From positions 62,001-126,000 of IMG/VR virus record IMGVR_UViG_3300042308_000168: a stretch of DNA of 64,000 nt; one strand, given 5' to 3'. Source of the stretch: a virus. Below are positions 19,113 to 27,746 of the stretch, piece by piece. Made by a program: the position numbers and the translations under genes. How positions within the stretch are numbered: position 1 is the first letter of the stretch; every line of letters begins with the position of its first letter. A model generated the notes under the pieces. That model had not been told where the DNA came from and did not search any database. It saw nothing but the letters and a program-made list of their open reading frames with translations.

Positions 19113-20006
19113 ATGGCAGTAAACGGTTATTTCAATAACTTTCCCTCACAGAATAGATTGGGAAACGAGCATTCTCTTATGGAGGATGTTATCGTTGAAT
19201 CTATTCAAATCATGGGACATAATTGCTATTACATTCCTAGAGAATCGCTAGACAATGTTGATATGATCTTTGGTGAAACTACCAAGGTCAAATTTAAACA
19301 TGCTTACATCATTGAAGCATATATTGCCAATGCAGAAGGATACGAAGGTGATCATGATTTCTTCTCTAAGTTTGGTCTAGAGATTAGAGATACATCTAAC
19401 TTTGTTATCTCACGCCGTTCATTTGCTCGTATAGTTCCATCAGCACTTAGAGAACGCCCACAAGAGGGCGATCTTGTTTGGGTACCACTATTACACCGTA
19501 TGTTTGAGATTAAGTTCATTGAAAAGAAACTTATGTTCTATTCATTGGGCAATCGTCATCCATTCGTCTTTGAAATGCGTTGTGAAGTCTTCCGTTATAG
19601 TGAAGAAGATTTTGATACTGGCATTGGTGAGATTGATCAAGTCGAAGAAGATAACGGCTACACAATTAAACTAACTCTAAACACATCTGGTTCAGGATCA
19701 TTCCGTGATAACGAGGTTGTTTATCAGTCACCAGACGGAACATGGGCAAACGCTACTGCTACAGCCGAAGTTTCTGAATGGTTTGCAGCTAATGGAACAA
19801 TGCTTCTACACAACATCATGGGCACATTCAGCCCAAGTGCTAATGTTTATGGTAATACATCGCAGGCAATATTCTCTACAACCGCCAACGGTGTAGATGC
19901 AACTGGTGATTTCGTAATGCAAGATTTCTTTAACAACGATGATTTCGGCAAGTCAACAGAACTTATTCTTGATCTATCTGAAATCAATCCATTCGGAACA
20001 CCGTAA
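19113..20006 (+). CDS. 14: Neck protein gp14
   Basis: A 297-residue homologue of T4 gp14. The N-terminus (Q-N-x-L-x-x-x-H-S-L-M-E-D-V-I-V-E-S-I-Q-I-M-G) and the segment W-V-P-L-L-H-R-M-F-E-I-K-F are typical. It works with gp13 in the neck. A C-terminal extension of about 110 residues, rich in T, N and G, is probably a separate beta domain. The stop overlaps the gp15 ATG by one base (TAATG). Confidence 0.85.
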   Translation: MAVNGYFNNFPSQNRLGNEHSLMEDVIVESIQIMGHNCYYIPRESLDNVDMIFGETTKVKFKHAYIIEAYIANAEGYEGDHDFFSKFGLEIRDTSNFVISRRSFARIVPSALRERPQEGDLVWVPLLHRMFEIKFIEKKLMFYSLGNRHPFVFEMRCEVFRYSEEDFDTGIGEIDQVEEDNGYTIKLTLNTSGSGSFRDNEVVYQSPDGTWANATATAEVSEWFAANGTMLLHNIMGTFSPSANVYGNTSQAIFSTTANGVDATGDFVMQDFFNNDDFGKSTELILDLSEINPFGTP

Positions 20007-21004
20007 TGCTAGGTAATGCACCGTTTTATCACTCACTAACTAAGAAAGCAGTCATTCTATTTGGCAGACTGTTTGATGACATTACTGTAGTTAGAACGAA
20101 TAATCAGACAGGCAAAGAGACACAGCGTTTCTTGGTCCCGATCATCTATGCTCCTAAAGAGAAGATGGTCACTCGTATTGAGTCCGACCCAGCACTACTA
20201 AAACAGTTTCAAGCTATTCTTCCTAGAATGAGTTTCGAGATTACAGGTATCTCATATGATCCTACTCGCAAGCAAAACTCTACATTAAGGGCAGTAGCAC
20301 CTAATAATGGATCATCTGTTAAGTCGCAGTATGTTGGTGTGCCTTATGACATTACATTCGCTTTGAACATCTATGCAAGAAACATTGATGATGGCACACA
20401 TATTGTAGAACAGATTTTACCTTTCTTCAATCCCGATTTCACAGTCACAACAAACATGATTCCCGATCTAGGATTTCTAAAAGATGTGCCTGTAATTCTT
20501 AATTCAGTAACAAACGACATTCAATACGAAGGCAACTTTGACTCAGTTCGTTATGTATATTGGACTCTCACTTTCACAATGAAGATGCATTTCTATGGCC
20601 CAATCACAACGCCCAAGATTATCACTTCTGCTAATACTAGAGTGTTTGCTGATAACACTATCATAACAAACAATGGCTATATTGCCACATTGAATGTTGC
20701 AAATGCAAACGGTAGCTTCAATAGAGGTGATGTGGTCTATCAGGGACATAATCCTCTAACATCTAATGCATACGGCAAAGTGGTATCATATAATGCTAAT
20801 GCACACAGCCTTGTTGTTAATGTCACAGAAGGAAGATTCTTCGCTAACAACAGAGTTCATGCCACCGAATCCAATGCGGTATGCACTATCATATCACAGA
20901 AACAACCTGTAGAAGATGCATTTATGATTAGACATACACCCGATCCTATTAATTCTGAACCCGGCGACGATTATGGGTATAGCGAAACTTTGTATAGACG
21001 GTAA
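20006..21004 (+). CDS. 15: Tail sheath stabiliser / completion protein gp15
   Basis: A 332-residue protein. The start (F-Y-H-S-L-T-K-K-A-V-I-L-F-G-R-L-F-D-D-I) matches T4 gp15, which caps the tail tube and sheath and joins them to the neck. The core runs to about residue 205. The remainder is an extra beta-rich extension (G-D-V-V-Y-Q-G and similar), longer than in T4, and resembles the extension of gp14. It follows gp13-gp14 in T4 order. Confidence 0.85.
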   Translation: MLGNAPFYHSLTKKAVILFGRLFDDITVVRTNNQTGKETQRFLVPIIYAPKEKMVTRIESDPALLKQFQAILPRMSFEITGISYDPTRKQNSTLRAVAPNNGSSVKSQYVGVPYDITFALNIYARNIDDGTHIVEQILPFFNPDFTVTTNMIPDLGFLKDVPVILNSVTNDIQYEGNFDSVRYVYWTLTFTMKMHFYGPITTPKIITSANTRVFADNTIITNNGYIATLNVANANGSFNRGDVVYQGHNPLTSNAYGKVVSYNANAHSLVVNVTEGRFFANNRVHATESNAVCTIISQKQPVEDAFMIRHTPDPINSEPGDDYGYSETLYRR

Positions 21005-21021
21005 CTAAATATACTTAAATA
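21004..21021 (+). promoter_or_regulatory. Paired TAAATA late-promoter-like motifs
   Basis: ACTAAATA (21004-21011, overlapping the gp15 stop) and CTTAAATA (21014-21021) lie 18-28 bases before the fibre ATG at 21040. They resemble the TATAAATA motif elsewhere in the window. Medium-low confidence because CTAAAT also arises from common codons. Confidence 0.4.
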
Positions 21022-21039
21022 ACCTCGGATTAAGAGAAC

Positions 21040-22620
21040 ATGACCAGACAAATAGTAAATGTAGGTTCGGTTGCTAACGACGGCAAAGGCGATACACTTA
21101 GAGATTCGTTTATTAAAGTAAACGACAACTTTCAAGAATTGTTTGCCAACGGCACTAATACCGTTAATACAATTAACTCATTTAGTAGAAGCACAAACAA
21201 CAGAATTAATCTGGCATGGGCTCACGCCAACTCTGCATATGATCGTGCAAATCTAACATTCGGTGGCTTCGCACAAATATCACAAAATACTGTTTTAGCT
21301 TTTCGCACCGCCAATCTAGCATACTTTAAGGCAAACGATGCCTTTGCGACAACAAACACCGTTTGGCGTCATGCTAATGCTGCATATTTCAATGCTAATA
21401 CCGTTTTCAATCACTCTAACAATCTTTTTGCTAGAGCGAATACTGTTATATTCCGTCATGCAAACTCAGCGTATTTCAATGCTAATGCGGCATTCTCACA
21501 TTCTAACAATGCATTCGGAAGAGCAAATGTTACTAGGGATCATGCCAACTCAGCATACATAAACGCCAATACGGCAAGAACCCATGCGAATGCTGGTTAT
21601 ATTAACGCTAACACGGCTCGCACACATGCTAATGCCGCATTCCTACATTCTAACAATGTATTGATAGCATTGCAAGCATTACCACCCAATTCAACAGTCT
21701 TTAGACATGCTAACGCTGCATTCATTAAAGCAAATGCCGCATTCGAAAGAACAAGTTTTGTTAATATGACTTGCTCTAATGCCGTTTACGCTCCTCTCTT
21801 GATCGATCTAAACAATCAAGATTACCGAGTTGATCCTAATGGCAATTCTAAACTAGCTAACCTTGATGTTAATTATATTCGTTCGTTTGGTGATATTGTT
21901 GGAAGAAGATTCCTTGATCAAGATAATCAGACTTTCTTACTCGATCCTGCGGGAACTTCAATTCTAAACGAAGTTCAAGTAAGTTCTATTAGAGATAGAA
22001 ACAACATCAACTATTATGTTGATCCATCTGCTGGAACTAGATTGAATGTCCTTGAGCTAAACAACGATCAGTGGGTTAGATCATATCCAGATAATTTCGT
22101 TAGATTCCATTTCAGTAATGGTGGTGCAACCTGGATTTCAGGAAGCTTTACAAATCAGTGGTGGATTAGATTCGGCACACAAGACAATGGTACTAGAGCT
22201 ATTTTCGAAGGCGCTGGCAACTTCTACACAAACGGCAATATTACTGCTTATTGGTCGGATAGAAGACTTAAGAAGAACCTTACTAAGATTACTGATTGGC
22301 GCACAATTCTTAATGGTATAAATGGTTATCGTTATGAATGGAATGATATCGGCAACAAACTTTTGGATGAAACTAATACTGGCATCGAAGTTGGTTTGGT
22401 TGCACAGGAAGTTCAAGAGGTTCTTCCACAGGCAGCAGCAATTCAAATGCTACAATATACTAATAAGGATGGTGACAGATTGATTCCTAGAGAAGGCATC
22501 AACTATGATCCTGAAAACCCATATTTGACAGTAAGAGAAGAAAAGATAGTTCCTGTGTTAGTAGAAGCAATCAAAGGACTAATGGCTGAAATTGATGAAT
22601 TAAAGAAGAAGATAGGATAA
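21040..22620 (+). CDS. Tail fibre with heptad repeats and S74 chaperone (526 aa)
   Basis: The N-terminus (V-N-V-G-S-V-A-N-D-G-K-G-D-T-L-R) is a common phage fibre attachment motif. Residues about 60-245 are seven-residue A-N-x-A-Y/F-x-x repeats, predicted to form a trimeric coiled coil. Two beta modules with D-Q-D-N-Q and Y-x-V-D-P signatures follow (about 255-345). The C-terminal ~121 residues are an S74 chaperone (S406-D-R-R-L-K-K-N) ending in a helix. In this family the chaperone trimerises the fibre and cleaves itself off. The gene lies between gp15 and gp16, so it is part of a fibre insertion in the structural operon. Confidence 0.85.
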   Translation: MTRQIVNVGSVANDGKGDTLRDSFIKVNDNFQELFANGTNTVNTINSFSRSTNNRINLAWAHANSAYDRANLTFGGFAQISQNTVLAFRTANLAYFKANDAFATTNTVWRHANAAYFNANTVFNHSNNLFARANTVIFRHANSAYFNANAAFSHSNNAFGRANVTRDHANSAYINANTARTHANAGYINANTARTHANAAFLHSNNVLIALQALPPNSTVFRHANAAFIKANAAFERTSFVNMTCSNAVYAPLLIDLNNQDYRVDPNGNSKLANLDVNYIRSFGDIVGRRFLDQDNQTFLLDPAGTSILNEVQVSSIRDRNNINYYVDPSAGTRLNVLELNNDQWVRSYPDNFVRFHFSNGGATWISGSFTNQWWIRFGTQDNGTRAIFEGAGNFYTNGNITAYWSDRRLKKNLTKITDWRTILNGINGYRYEWNDIGNKLLDETNTGIEVGLVAQEVQEVLPQAAAIQMLQYTNKDGDRLIPREGINYDPENPYLTVREEKIVPVLVEAIKGLMAEIDELKKKIG

Positions 22621-22625
22621 TTTAA

Positions 22626-24929
22626 ATGGCAGACCCAATTTTCGATACAGCAAATTCAGCATATGATACAGCTAATGCGGCTTACACAACCGCTAATAGC
22701 TCATATGCACTTGCAAACGATTCATCAAATACAGTAATATCAGCATTTGCTTTTGCTAACGATACCTCAAACACTGTAACATCTGTATATGGATTAGCAA
22801 ACAATACTGCCCTGGCTGCTAATACATTATCGGATCTTTCTAATACAGCATTCATTTCTATCGGAAATGCACTTGATAGTATTACTACGCTTCAAGGCGC
22901 ACTCAACTCATCTAATGCTACTGTATCGACATTATCTGCCAACTTTACTGTATCTTACAATCAATCGAACCTTGCTTATGCAACATCACAAGCATCTTTT
23001 GATTATGCTAATACATTTGGCTCTAAACTTAGTGCTGCATATGATCAATCAAATACAGCATATAACTTTGCCAACAGTGCCCTATTACAAACAGGACTTG
23101 TTAGCACCACTCTATCATATGCTTATGATCTAGCCAATACACTTGTCACCATTACATCGGCCACAAATTCCGATGTTGCTAATGTTTATACATTTGCCAA
23201 TTCGGTTAATGCATATGCTTATTCACTTACAAATGGTGATCTGGATACCAGAGTCAATACAGTATATGACCAGGCGAATGCTGCATTTGCTTTTGCTAAC
23301 GACACATCTAATGTTGCTGTAGCCGCTTTCGCATTTGCTAACAATCTTTCGCTTACATCTGGCGCAGGCTTAGCCGCTACTGTTGCCGAAGTATCAGACA
23401 GAACAAATGCTGCCTTTGATTATGCAAATACGGTAAATACATATGTATCCGATGTTGCTAACAGTGTGGCTATTGTTTTCAATGCTTCCAATACTGTTAA
23501 TACTCGTTCCGATGGACTAGAGTTTAGAATCAACCAGCTATTCAATGTTGCTAATACCTCAAACGGTTATTCTCAGAATGTCTATGCTACACTAAACACC
23601 GTTTATGATCTAGCAAATAGTCTTTCATCATTCACTCTAGAATATAAGTTCCCAACAATTGCTATTGCTGCATTTGATGAAGCCAATACATGTAATGACA
23701 GAATTACATTGGTAGATGAAAGAGTTAATGCCGTTTCAAATCTAGTTAATACTGTCAATACATTCGGATATCAAACATTTGATCTAGCAACTGCCGCATA
23801 TATCGCTGCAACTGCCGCAAACTCTTTCGTCTATAGCCTAGACGGTGGTGCTGTTTCTCTATTGGCATATGAGTTCGGTAATACACTCAACTCATTTAGC
23901 AATACTATTACAGTTACAGCATCTAATACAGCAAACGCTCTAGCAATCGCTCAGGCTGCCAATACCAATGTTAATAACTTCCTTGGTGGACTTAGTGTCA
24001 ATACTATCGCCCTTGCTGCATTCACCGGAGCATTTGAGAGAGCAAACCTAGCAAATGATACAGCAAATTCCGCTCTAGTCAATGCTATTGCATCATTCAC
24101 ATTTGCAAACACTGTTAATAGCTTCTCATACAATGTGGCTGCCACCACAACTGTTGTGTTTGATCTAGCTAATACAAGTAATGCTCTTGTTTATGGTGTC
24201 ATTGCTAATACTAATGCTGCATTCCTTCATGCCAACTCATCTTATGATGTTGCTAACAGTGCATATAACCGTGCTAATACAATTGCTAGTGAGTTCGGTT
24301 ATCCTGGTCCTGCATTCGATAGAGCCAATGCCGCATACATTCTAGCTAATAACGGATCTAACTTTGCTAACTCGACATATGAGTATGCATATAATGTTGC
24401 CGCAACTACAATCGCTTCATATGGACAGTTGAATGTAATTTCAACCATTTCTAATACATCATTCAACATTGCTAACTACGCAGCGGTAACAGTTAACACA
24501 TTCGGTACTACCATTACTGCTGCATTTAATACAGCAAACAATTCTCTACCTAATACAAATGCAAGTCTTGAAGGCAGTCTATATGTAAATGGTTATGTAT
24601 CTGATGTTAACGGTCCGCTAAGAGATTTGCCAGTTAATAGTCAGCCTGCATCATATATTCTAACATTGGCTGATACCGGTAAGTTGATTTCTGTTGATGC
24701 ACCCGGTGCTAATGTGTTTATCGTAAACTCTGTATTTGCCACCGGTCAGACAGTAAGCATCTTCAACAATACCGCAACATCATTGACGATTACACAGAAC
24801 AACAATGTTACGCTACTTCTATCCGGTACCAACGATACAGGAAATAGATTGTTGAGCAATTATGGACTCGCAACTCTTATCTGTGTCCGTGCTAATACAT
24901 TTGCCGTATCAGGAGCTGGTTTGTCATAA
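22626..24929 (+). CDS. Long heptad-repeat fibre/rod protein (767 aa)
   Basis: From residue 7 to about 640 the protein consists of seven-residue units (A-N-x-A-Y/F-x-x and variants). It should form an alpha-helical coiled-coil rod several hundred residues long. The C-terminal ~110 residues form a beta-type tip (A-D-T-G-K-L-I-S-V, then T-S-L-T-I-T-Q-N and L-x-C-V-R-A-N) typical of phage fibre ends. No S74 domain. It starts six bases after the previous fibre, and its stop overlaps the next ATG. Probably a shaft that carries or pairs with its neighbours. Confidence 0.8.
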   Translation: MADPIFDTANSAYDTANAAYTTANSSYALANDSSNTVISAFAFANDTSNTVTSVYGLANNTALAANTLSDLSNTAFISIGNALDSITTLQGALNSSNATVSTLSANFTVSYNQSNLAYATSQASFDYANTFGSKLSAAYDQSNTAYNFANSALLQTGLVSTTLSYAYDLANTLVTITSATNSDVANVYTFANSVNAYAYSLTNGDLDTRVNTVYDQANAAFAFANDTSNVAVAAFAFANNLSLTSGAGLAATVAEVSDRTNAAFDYANTVNTYVSDVANSVAIVFNASNTVNTRSDGLEFRINQLFNVANTSNGYSQNVYATLNTVYDLANSLSSFTLEYKFPTIAIAAFDEANTCNDRITLVDERVNAVSNLVNTVNTFGYQTFDLATAAYIAATAANSFVYSLDGGAVSLLAYEFGNTLNSFSNTITVTASNTANALAIAQAANTNVNNFLGGLSVNTIALAAFTGAFERANLANDTANSALVNAIASFTFANTVNSFSYNVAATTTVVFDLANTSNALVYGVIANTNAAFLHANSSYDVANSAYNRANTIASEFGYPGPAFDRANAAYILANNGSNFANSTYEYAYNVAATTIASYGQLNVISTISNTSFNIANYAAVTVNTFGTTITAAFNTANNSLPNTNASLEGSLYVNGYVSDVNGPLRDLPVNSQPASYILTLADTGKLISVDAPGANVFIVNSVFATGQTVSIFNNTATSLTITQNNNVTLLLSGTNDTGNRLLSNYGLATLICVRANTFAVSGAGLS

Positions 24930-25555
24930 TGGCAATTCAACAGACATTAGTTGGACTAGGTAACAACCCAAAATTTGTTGGACAAACTATGACTTCTGAA
25001 AGAGTTGTAGAGAATATAACTTTTGAGTATCCAAGCGGTTATGCAGGTGATACACTGGTTGTATTTGCTGTAGCAGATAACTTAACAGTTCCAGAATTGC
25101 CAGCAGATTGGAATACAATATATTCTAATACCACAACCGCCGTTAATGGTTCGGGTTCTGGTAGATTGCTTGCATATAAGAAAAGAGGCATTGACGAGTC
25201 AAATTCAACCGTCTTTGTATCTGGTGGAGGTAATATTAATTGTGTCGCATTGAGAGGTTTTAATCAACAATTCTCTAATGTTACCGAGTGGGTTGCTAAT
25301 AGTTCAATTGGTGTGGTAGCTAATACAACTGTCAAGTCTAGACAGATTTGGGTTGCTATGTTCAATCAAGACGGTGCGGTAGCAAATGCTGTTATTGGTA
25401 TTACCAATACAACTGCTACATTTGCTCGCTCTAACAATGATACTAGAAGCACAACAATTGGTTACCTACAAAATACCTATACCACAATTAGCAAATCGAA
25501 CTACTTTACTATCGATGCTGAAAATGCATATGGAATGACATTCTTAGTTACATAA
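24929..25555 (+). CDS. Beta-sandwich-like tail protein, putative adhesin
   Basis: A 208-residue protein with no helix-repeat. It is rich in beta-prone segments and has the signatures A-G-D-T-L-V-V-F-A-V and P-x-x-W-N-x-I. Such layouts occur in phage tail-tip and adhesin-like beta-sandwich domains. It follows the heptad-repeat rod with a one-base stop/start overlap (TAATG), so it may be the receptor-binding or accessory subunit of that fibre. Function is inferred from neighbours; family not named. Confidence 0.55.
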   Translation: MAIQQTLVGLGNNPKFVGQTMTSERVVENITFEYPSGYAGDTLVVFAVADNLTVPELPADWNTIYSNTTTAVNGSGSGRLLAYKKRGIDESNSTVFVSGGGNINCVALRGFNQQFSNVTEWVANSSIGVVANTTVKSRQIWVAMFNQDGAVANAVIGITNTTATFARSNNDTRSTTIGYLQNTYTTISKSNYFTIDAENAYGMTFLVT

Positions 25556-25568
25556 TTGGAAGTGAGAC

Positions 25569-26036
25569 ATGACAAAGAACTTATCTGACGCACTAGGTAT
25601 TGAGCATAAGGTTGAAGAAACAAAAAATGAGCCAAGCAAGGAAGTTGTTGTATATGAACAATTGCCAGCAGAAGAAGATCAAGACGCAGACTATAAACTA
25701 GTCAGAAATACCCTCCGTAATCTTATCGAAAAGGGTAACGATGCCCTTGAAGATATCTCTACTATTGCTAGACAAAACGAATCAGCAAGAGGCTTTGAGG
25801 TAGTTGCCAACCTAATCAAGACGGTCGGTGAAACATCTAAAGACCTATATAATCTACAGAAAATGAAAAGGGATCTTAAAGAACCTGATCCTGATTCGGA
25901 TCCTCGCAAGAAAAACGCCGAGGGACATATTAATGTTGAACAAGCAGTTTTTGTGGGTTCTACCGCAGAGTTGTTATCTGCCATAAAGAACAAGAAAGAG
26001 CAAGATGGCAAGGACACCTTACAGCTACCAGAATAA
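25569..26036 (+). CDS. 16: Terminase small subunit gp16
   Basis: A 155-residue, largely helical protein. The central region (R-N-T-L-R-N-L-I-E-K-G-N-D-A-L, then A-R-x-F/Y-E-V-V-A-N-L-I-K-T, then K-D-L-Y-N-L-Q-K) is typical of T4-like gp16, which forms a ring and regulates packaging by gp17. Its 3' end overlaps the gp17 start by 32 bases, the expected coupling of the terminase pair. Confidence 0.85.
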   Translation: MTKNLSDALGIEHKVEETKNEPSKEVVVYEQLPAEEDQDADYKLVRNTLRNLIEKGNDALEDISTIARQNESARGFEVVANLIKTVGETSKDLYNLQKMKRDLKEPDPDSDPRKKNAEGHINVEQAVFVGSTAELLSAIKNKKEQDGKDTLQLPE

Positions 26037-27672
26037 TCCCAATCTGCCTAATGAGCAGTATCGTCATTCTTTTACTCAAAAAGAACTAGATGAGTATCTA
26101 AAGTGTGCCGAAGATCCTGTTTATTTTGCTCGCAAGTATATCAAGATCATTAACGTTGACCGTGGTTTGATCCCATTCGAAATGTGGGACTTCCAGGAAA
26201 GAATGCTGCAAACATTCCACGACAATCGTTTCTCTATCTGTAAACTACCTCGTCAGGTCGGTAAGTCTACTACATCGGTAGCGTATATCCTTCACCAAGT
26301 CTTGTTTAACGAGAACTTTGTTGTCGCTATTCTTGCTAACCGTGCACCGACTGCTAGAGAACTACTTGGCAAACTTAAGCTAGCCTTCGAATACTTGCCA
26401 ATGTTTCTAAAACAGGGCATCAAAGAGTGGAACAAAGGATCCATTTATCTCGCCAACGGTTCGAGAGTTCTAGCCGACTCTACCTCAGGTAGTTCCGTCC
26501 GTGGTTTCTCATTCAACCTAATCTTTCTAGACGAGTTTGCGTTCGTACCGAATAATATTGCTGAGGACTTCTTTAATTCTACATATCCTACTATTTCATC
26601 TGGTAAAACTTCTAAGGTCGTTATCGTCTCTACACCTAACGGCATGAACTTGTTCTATAAGATGTGGACGAAAGCCGTCGAAAAGACTAGCACATATATG
26701 CCTATTGAAATTCACTGGAGCATGGTGCCGGGTAGAGACGAAGCATGGGCGCAAGAAACGATTCGAAACACCTCACAAAGACAGTTCGACCAAGAGTTTG
26801 GTTGTGAGTTCTTAGGTTCATCTAACACACTTATCAATGGTGCTAAACTTGCATCGTTGCACTGGAAAGAGCCTATTCGTCGTATGGAATGTATGGAAGT
26901 ATTCGAAGAACCTATTCCTAAACACACATATGTTTTGACCGTTGATGTTGCCGAGGGACAGGGACTAGATTACTCAGCATTCTCCATATTCGATGTTACT
27001 GAAATACCTTATCGTCAGGTAGCTAAATACAGAAACAATGAAATCAGCCCTATGCTTTTACCAGCGGTTGTATATTCTGCTGGCATGAAGTATAACGAGG
27101 CATTTGTTCTTGTTGAAATCAATTCGATTGGTTTGCAAGTTGCAGACATTCTTCATTATGAATTGAATTACGAAAACTTGCTAAAGTTTCAAACCAAAGG
27201 CAAGCAAGGTACACAAGCATCAAGTGGCTTTGCTGCTGGTAAGAACAAGTTAGCATTTGGTCTTAAAATGACAGCACAATCTAAGATGATTGGCTGTGCC
27301 AACCTTAAAACTCTTGTCGAAAATGATAAACTCATTCTGAATGATGAAGACACGATTACAGAATTGTTTTCATTCTCTGCCGATAAAAAGACCTTCAAGG
27401 CAGAAGAAGGATCAAACGATGACATGGCGATGACTTTGGTTCATTTTGGTTGGTTGACTGCACAGAAATTATTTAAAGAAACAGTTTCAAATGATATCAG
27501 ATATGCTCTACAAAGAGAGCAATCATACTTACAAGATGTGGAAAATGTGCCATTCGGTTTCATTGATAACGGTTTGGATGAAGTGGTGGAACAAGATGCT
27601 ACTGGTGACTCATGGTATAAGGTGGATAAAGAAGGCCTATACTATAATGACAGATGGGATCCGAGACTGTAA
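26005..27672 (+). CDS. 17: Terminase large subunit gp17 (packaging ATPase/nuclease)
   Basis: A 555-residue packaging motor. The ATPase domain has the adenine-binding Q about residue 64, a Walker A variant L-P-R-Q-V-G-K-S-T (81-89) and Walker B L-I-F-L-D-E (172-177). The C-terminal nuclease has D-V-A-E-G (about 314-318), E-I-N-S and D-D-M-A-M acidic clusters. It pumps DNA into the prohead and makes the headful cuts at the portal. The start at 26005 lies inside gp16 and gives the usual gp17 N-terminus. Confidence 0.95.
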   Translation: MARTPYSYQNNPNLPNEQYRHSFTQKELDEYLKCAEDPVYFARKYIKIINVDRGLIPFEMWDFQERMLQTFHDNRFSICKLPRQVGKSTTSVAYILHQVLFNENFVVAILANRAPTARELLGKLKLAFEYLPMFLKQGIKEWNKGSIYLANGSRVLADSTSGSSVRGFSFNLIFLDEFAFVPNNIAEDFFNSTYPTISSGKTSKVVIVSTPNGMNLFYKMWTKAVEKTSTYMPIEIHWSMVPGRDEAWAQETIRNTSQRQFDQEFGCEFLGSSNTLINGAKLASLHWKEPIRRMECMEVFEEPIPKHTYVLTVDVAEGQGLDYSAFSIFDVTEIPYRQVAKYRNNEISPMLLPAVVYSAGMKYNEAFVLVEINSIGLQVADILHYELNYENLLKFQTKGKQGTQASSGFAAGKNKLAFGLKMTAQSKMIGCANLKTLVENDKLILNDEDTITELFSFSADKKTFKAEEGSNDDMAMTLVHFGWLTAQKLFKETVSNDIRYALQREQSYLQDVENVPFGFIDNGLDEVVEQDATGDSWYKVDKEGLYYNDRWDPRL

Positions 27673-27693
27673 GTTTCGGAAAAACATCAAAAT

Positions 27694-27701
27694 ACTAAAT
27701 A
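27694..27701 (+). promoter_or_regulatory. ACTAAATA late-promoter-like motif before gp18
   Basis: Intergenic, 45 bases upstream of the sheath ATG. The same octamer recurs before gp22 and before the gene at 39044, and all three resemble TATAAATA. Consistent with gp55-type late transcription. Confidence 0.5.
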
Positions 27702-27746
27702 AGGTTAAATGGATACACACCATTCCAACCTATAAAGGAGTTAAAA

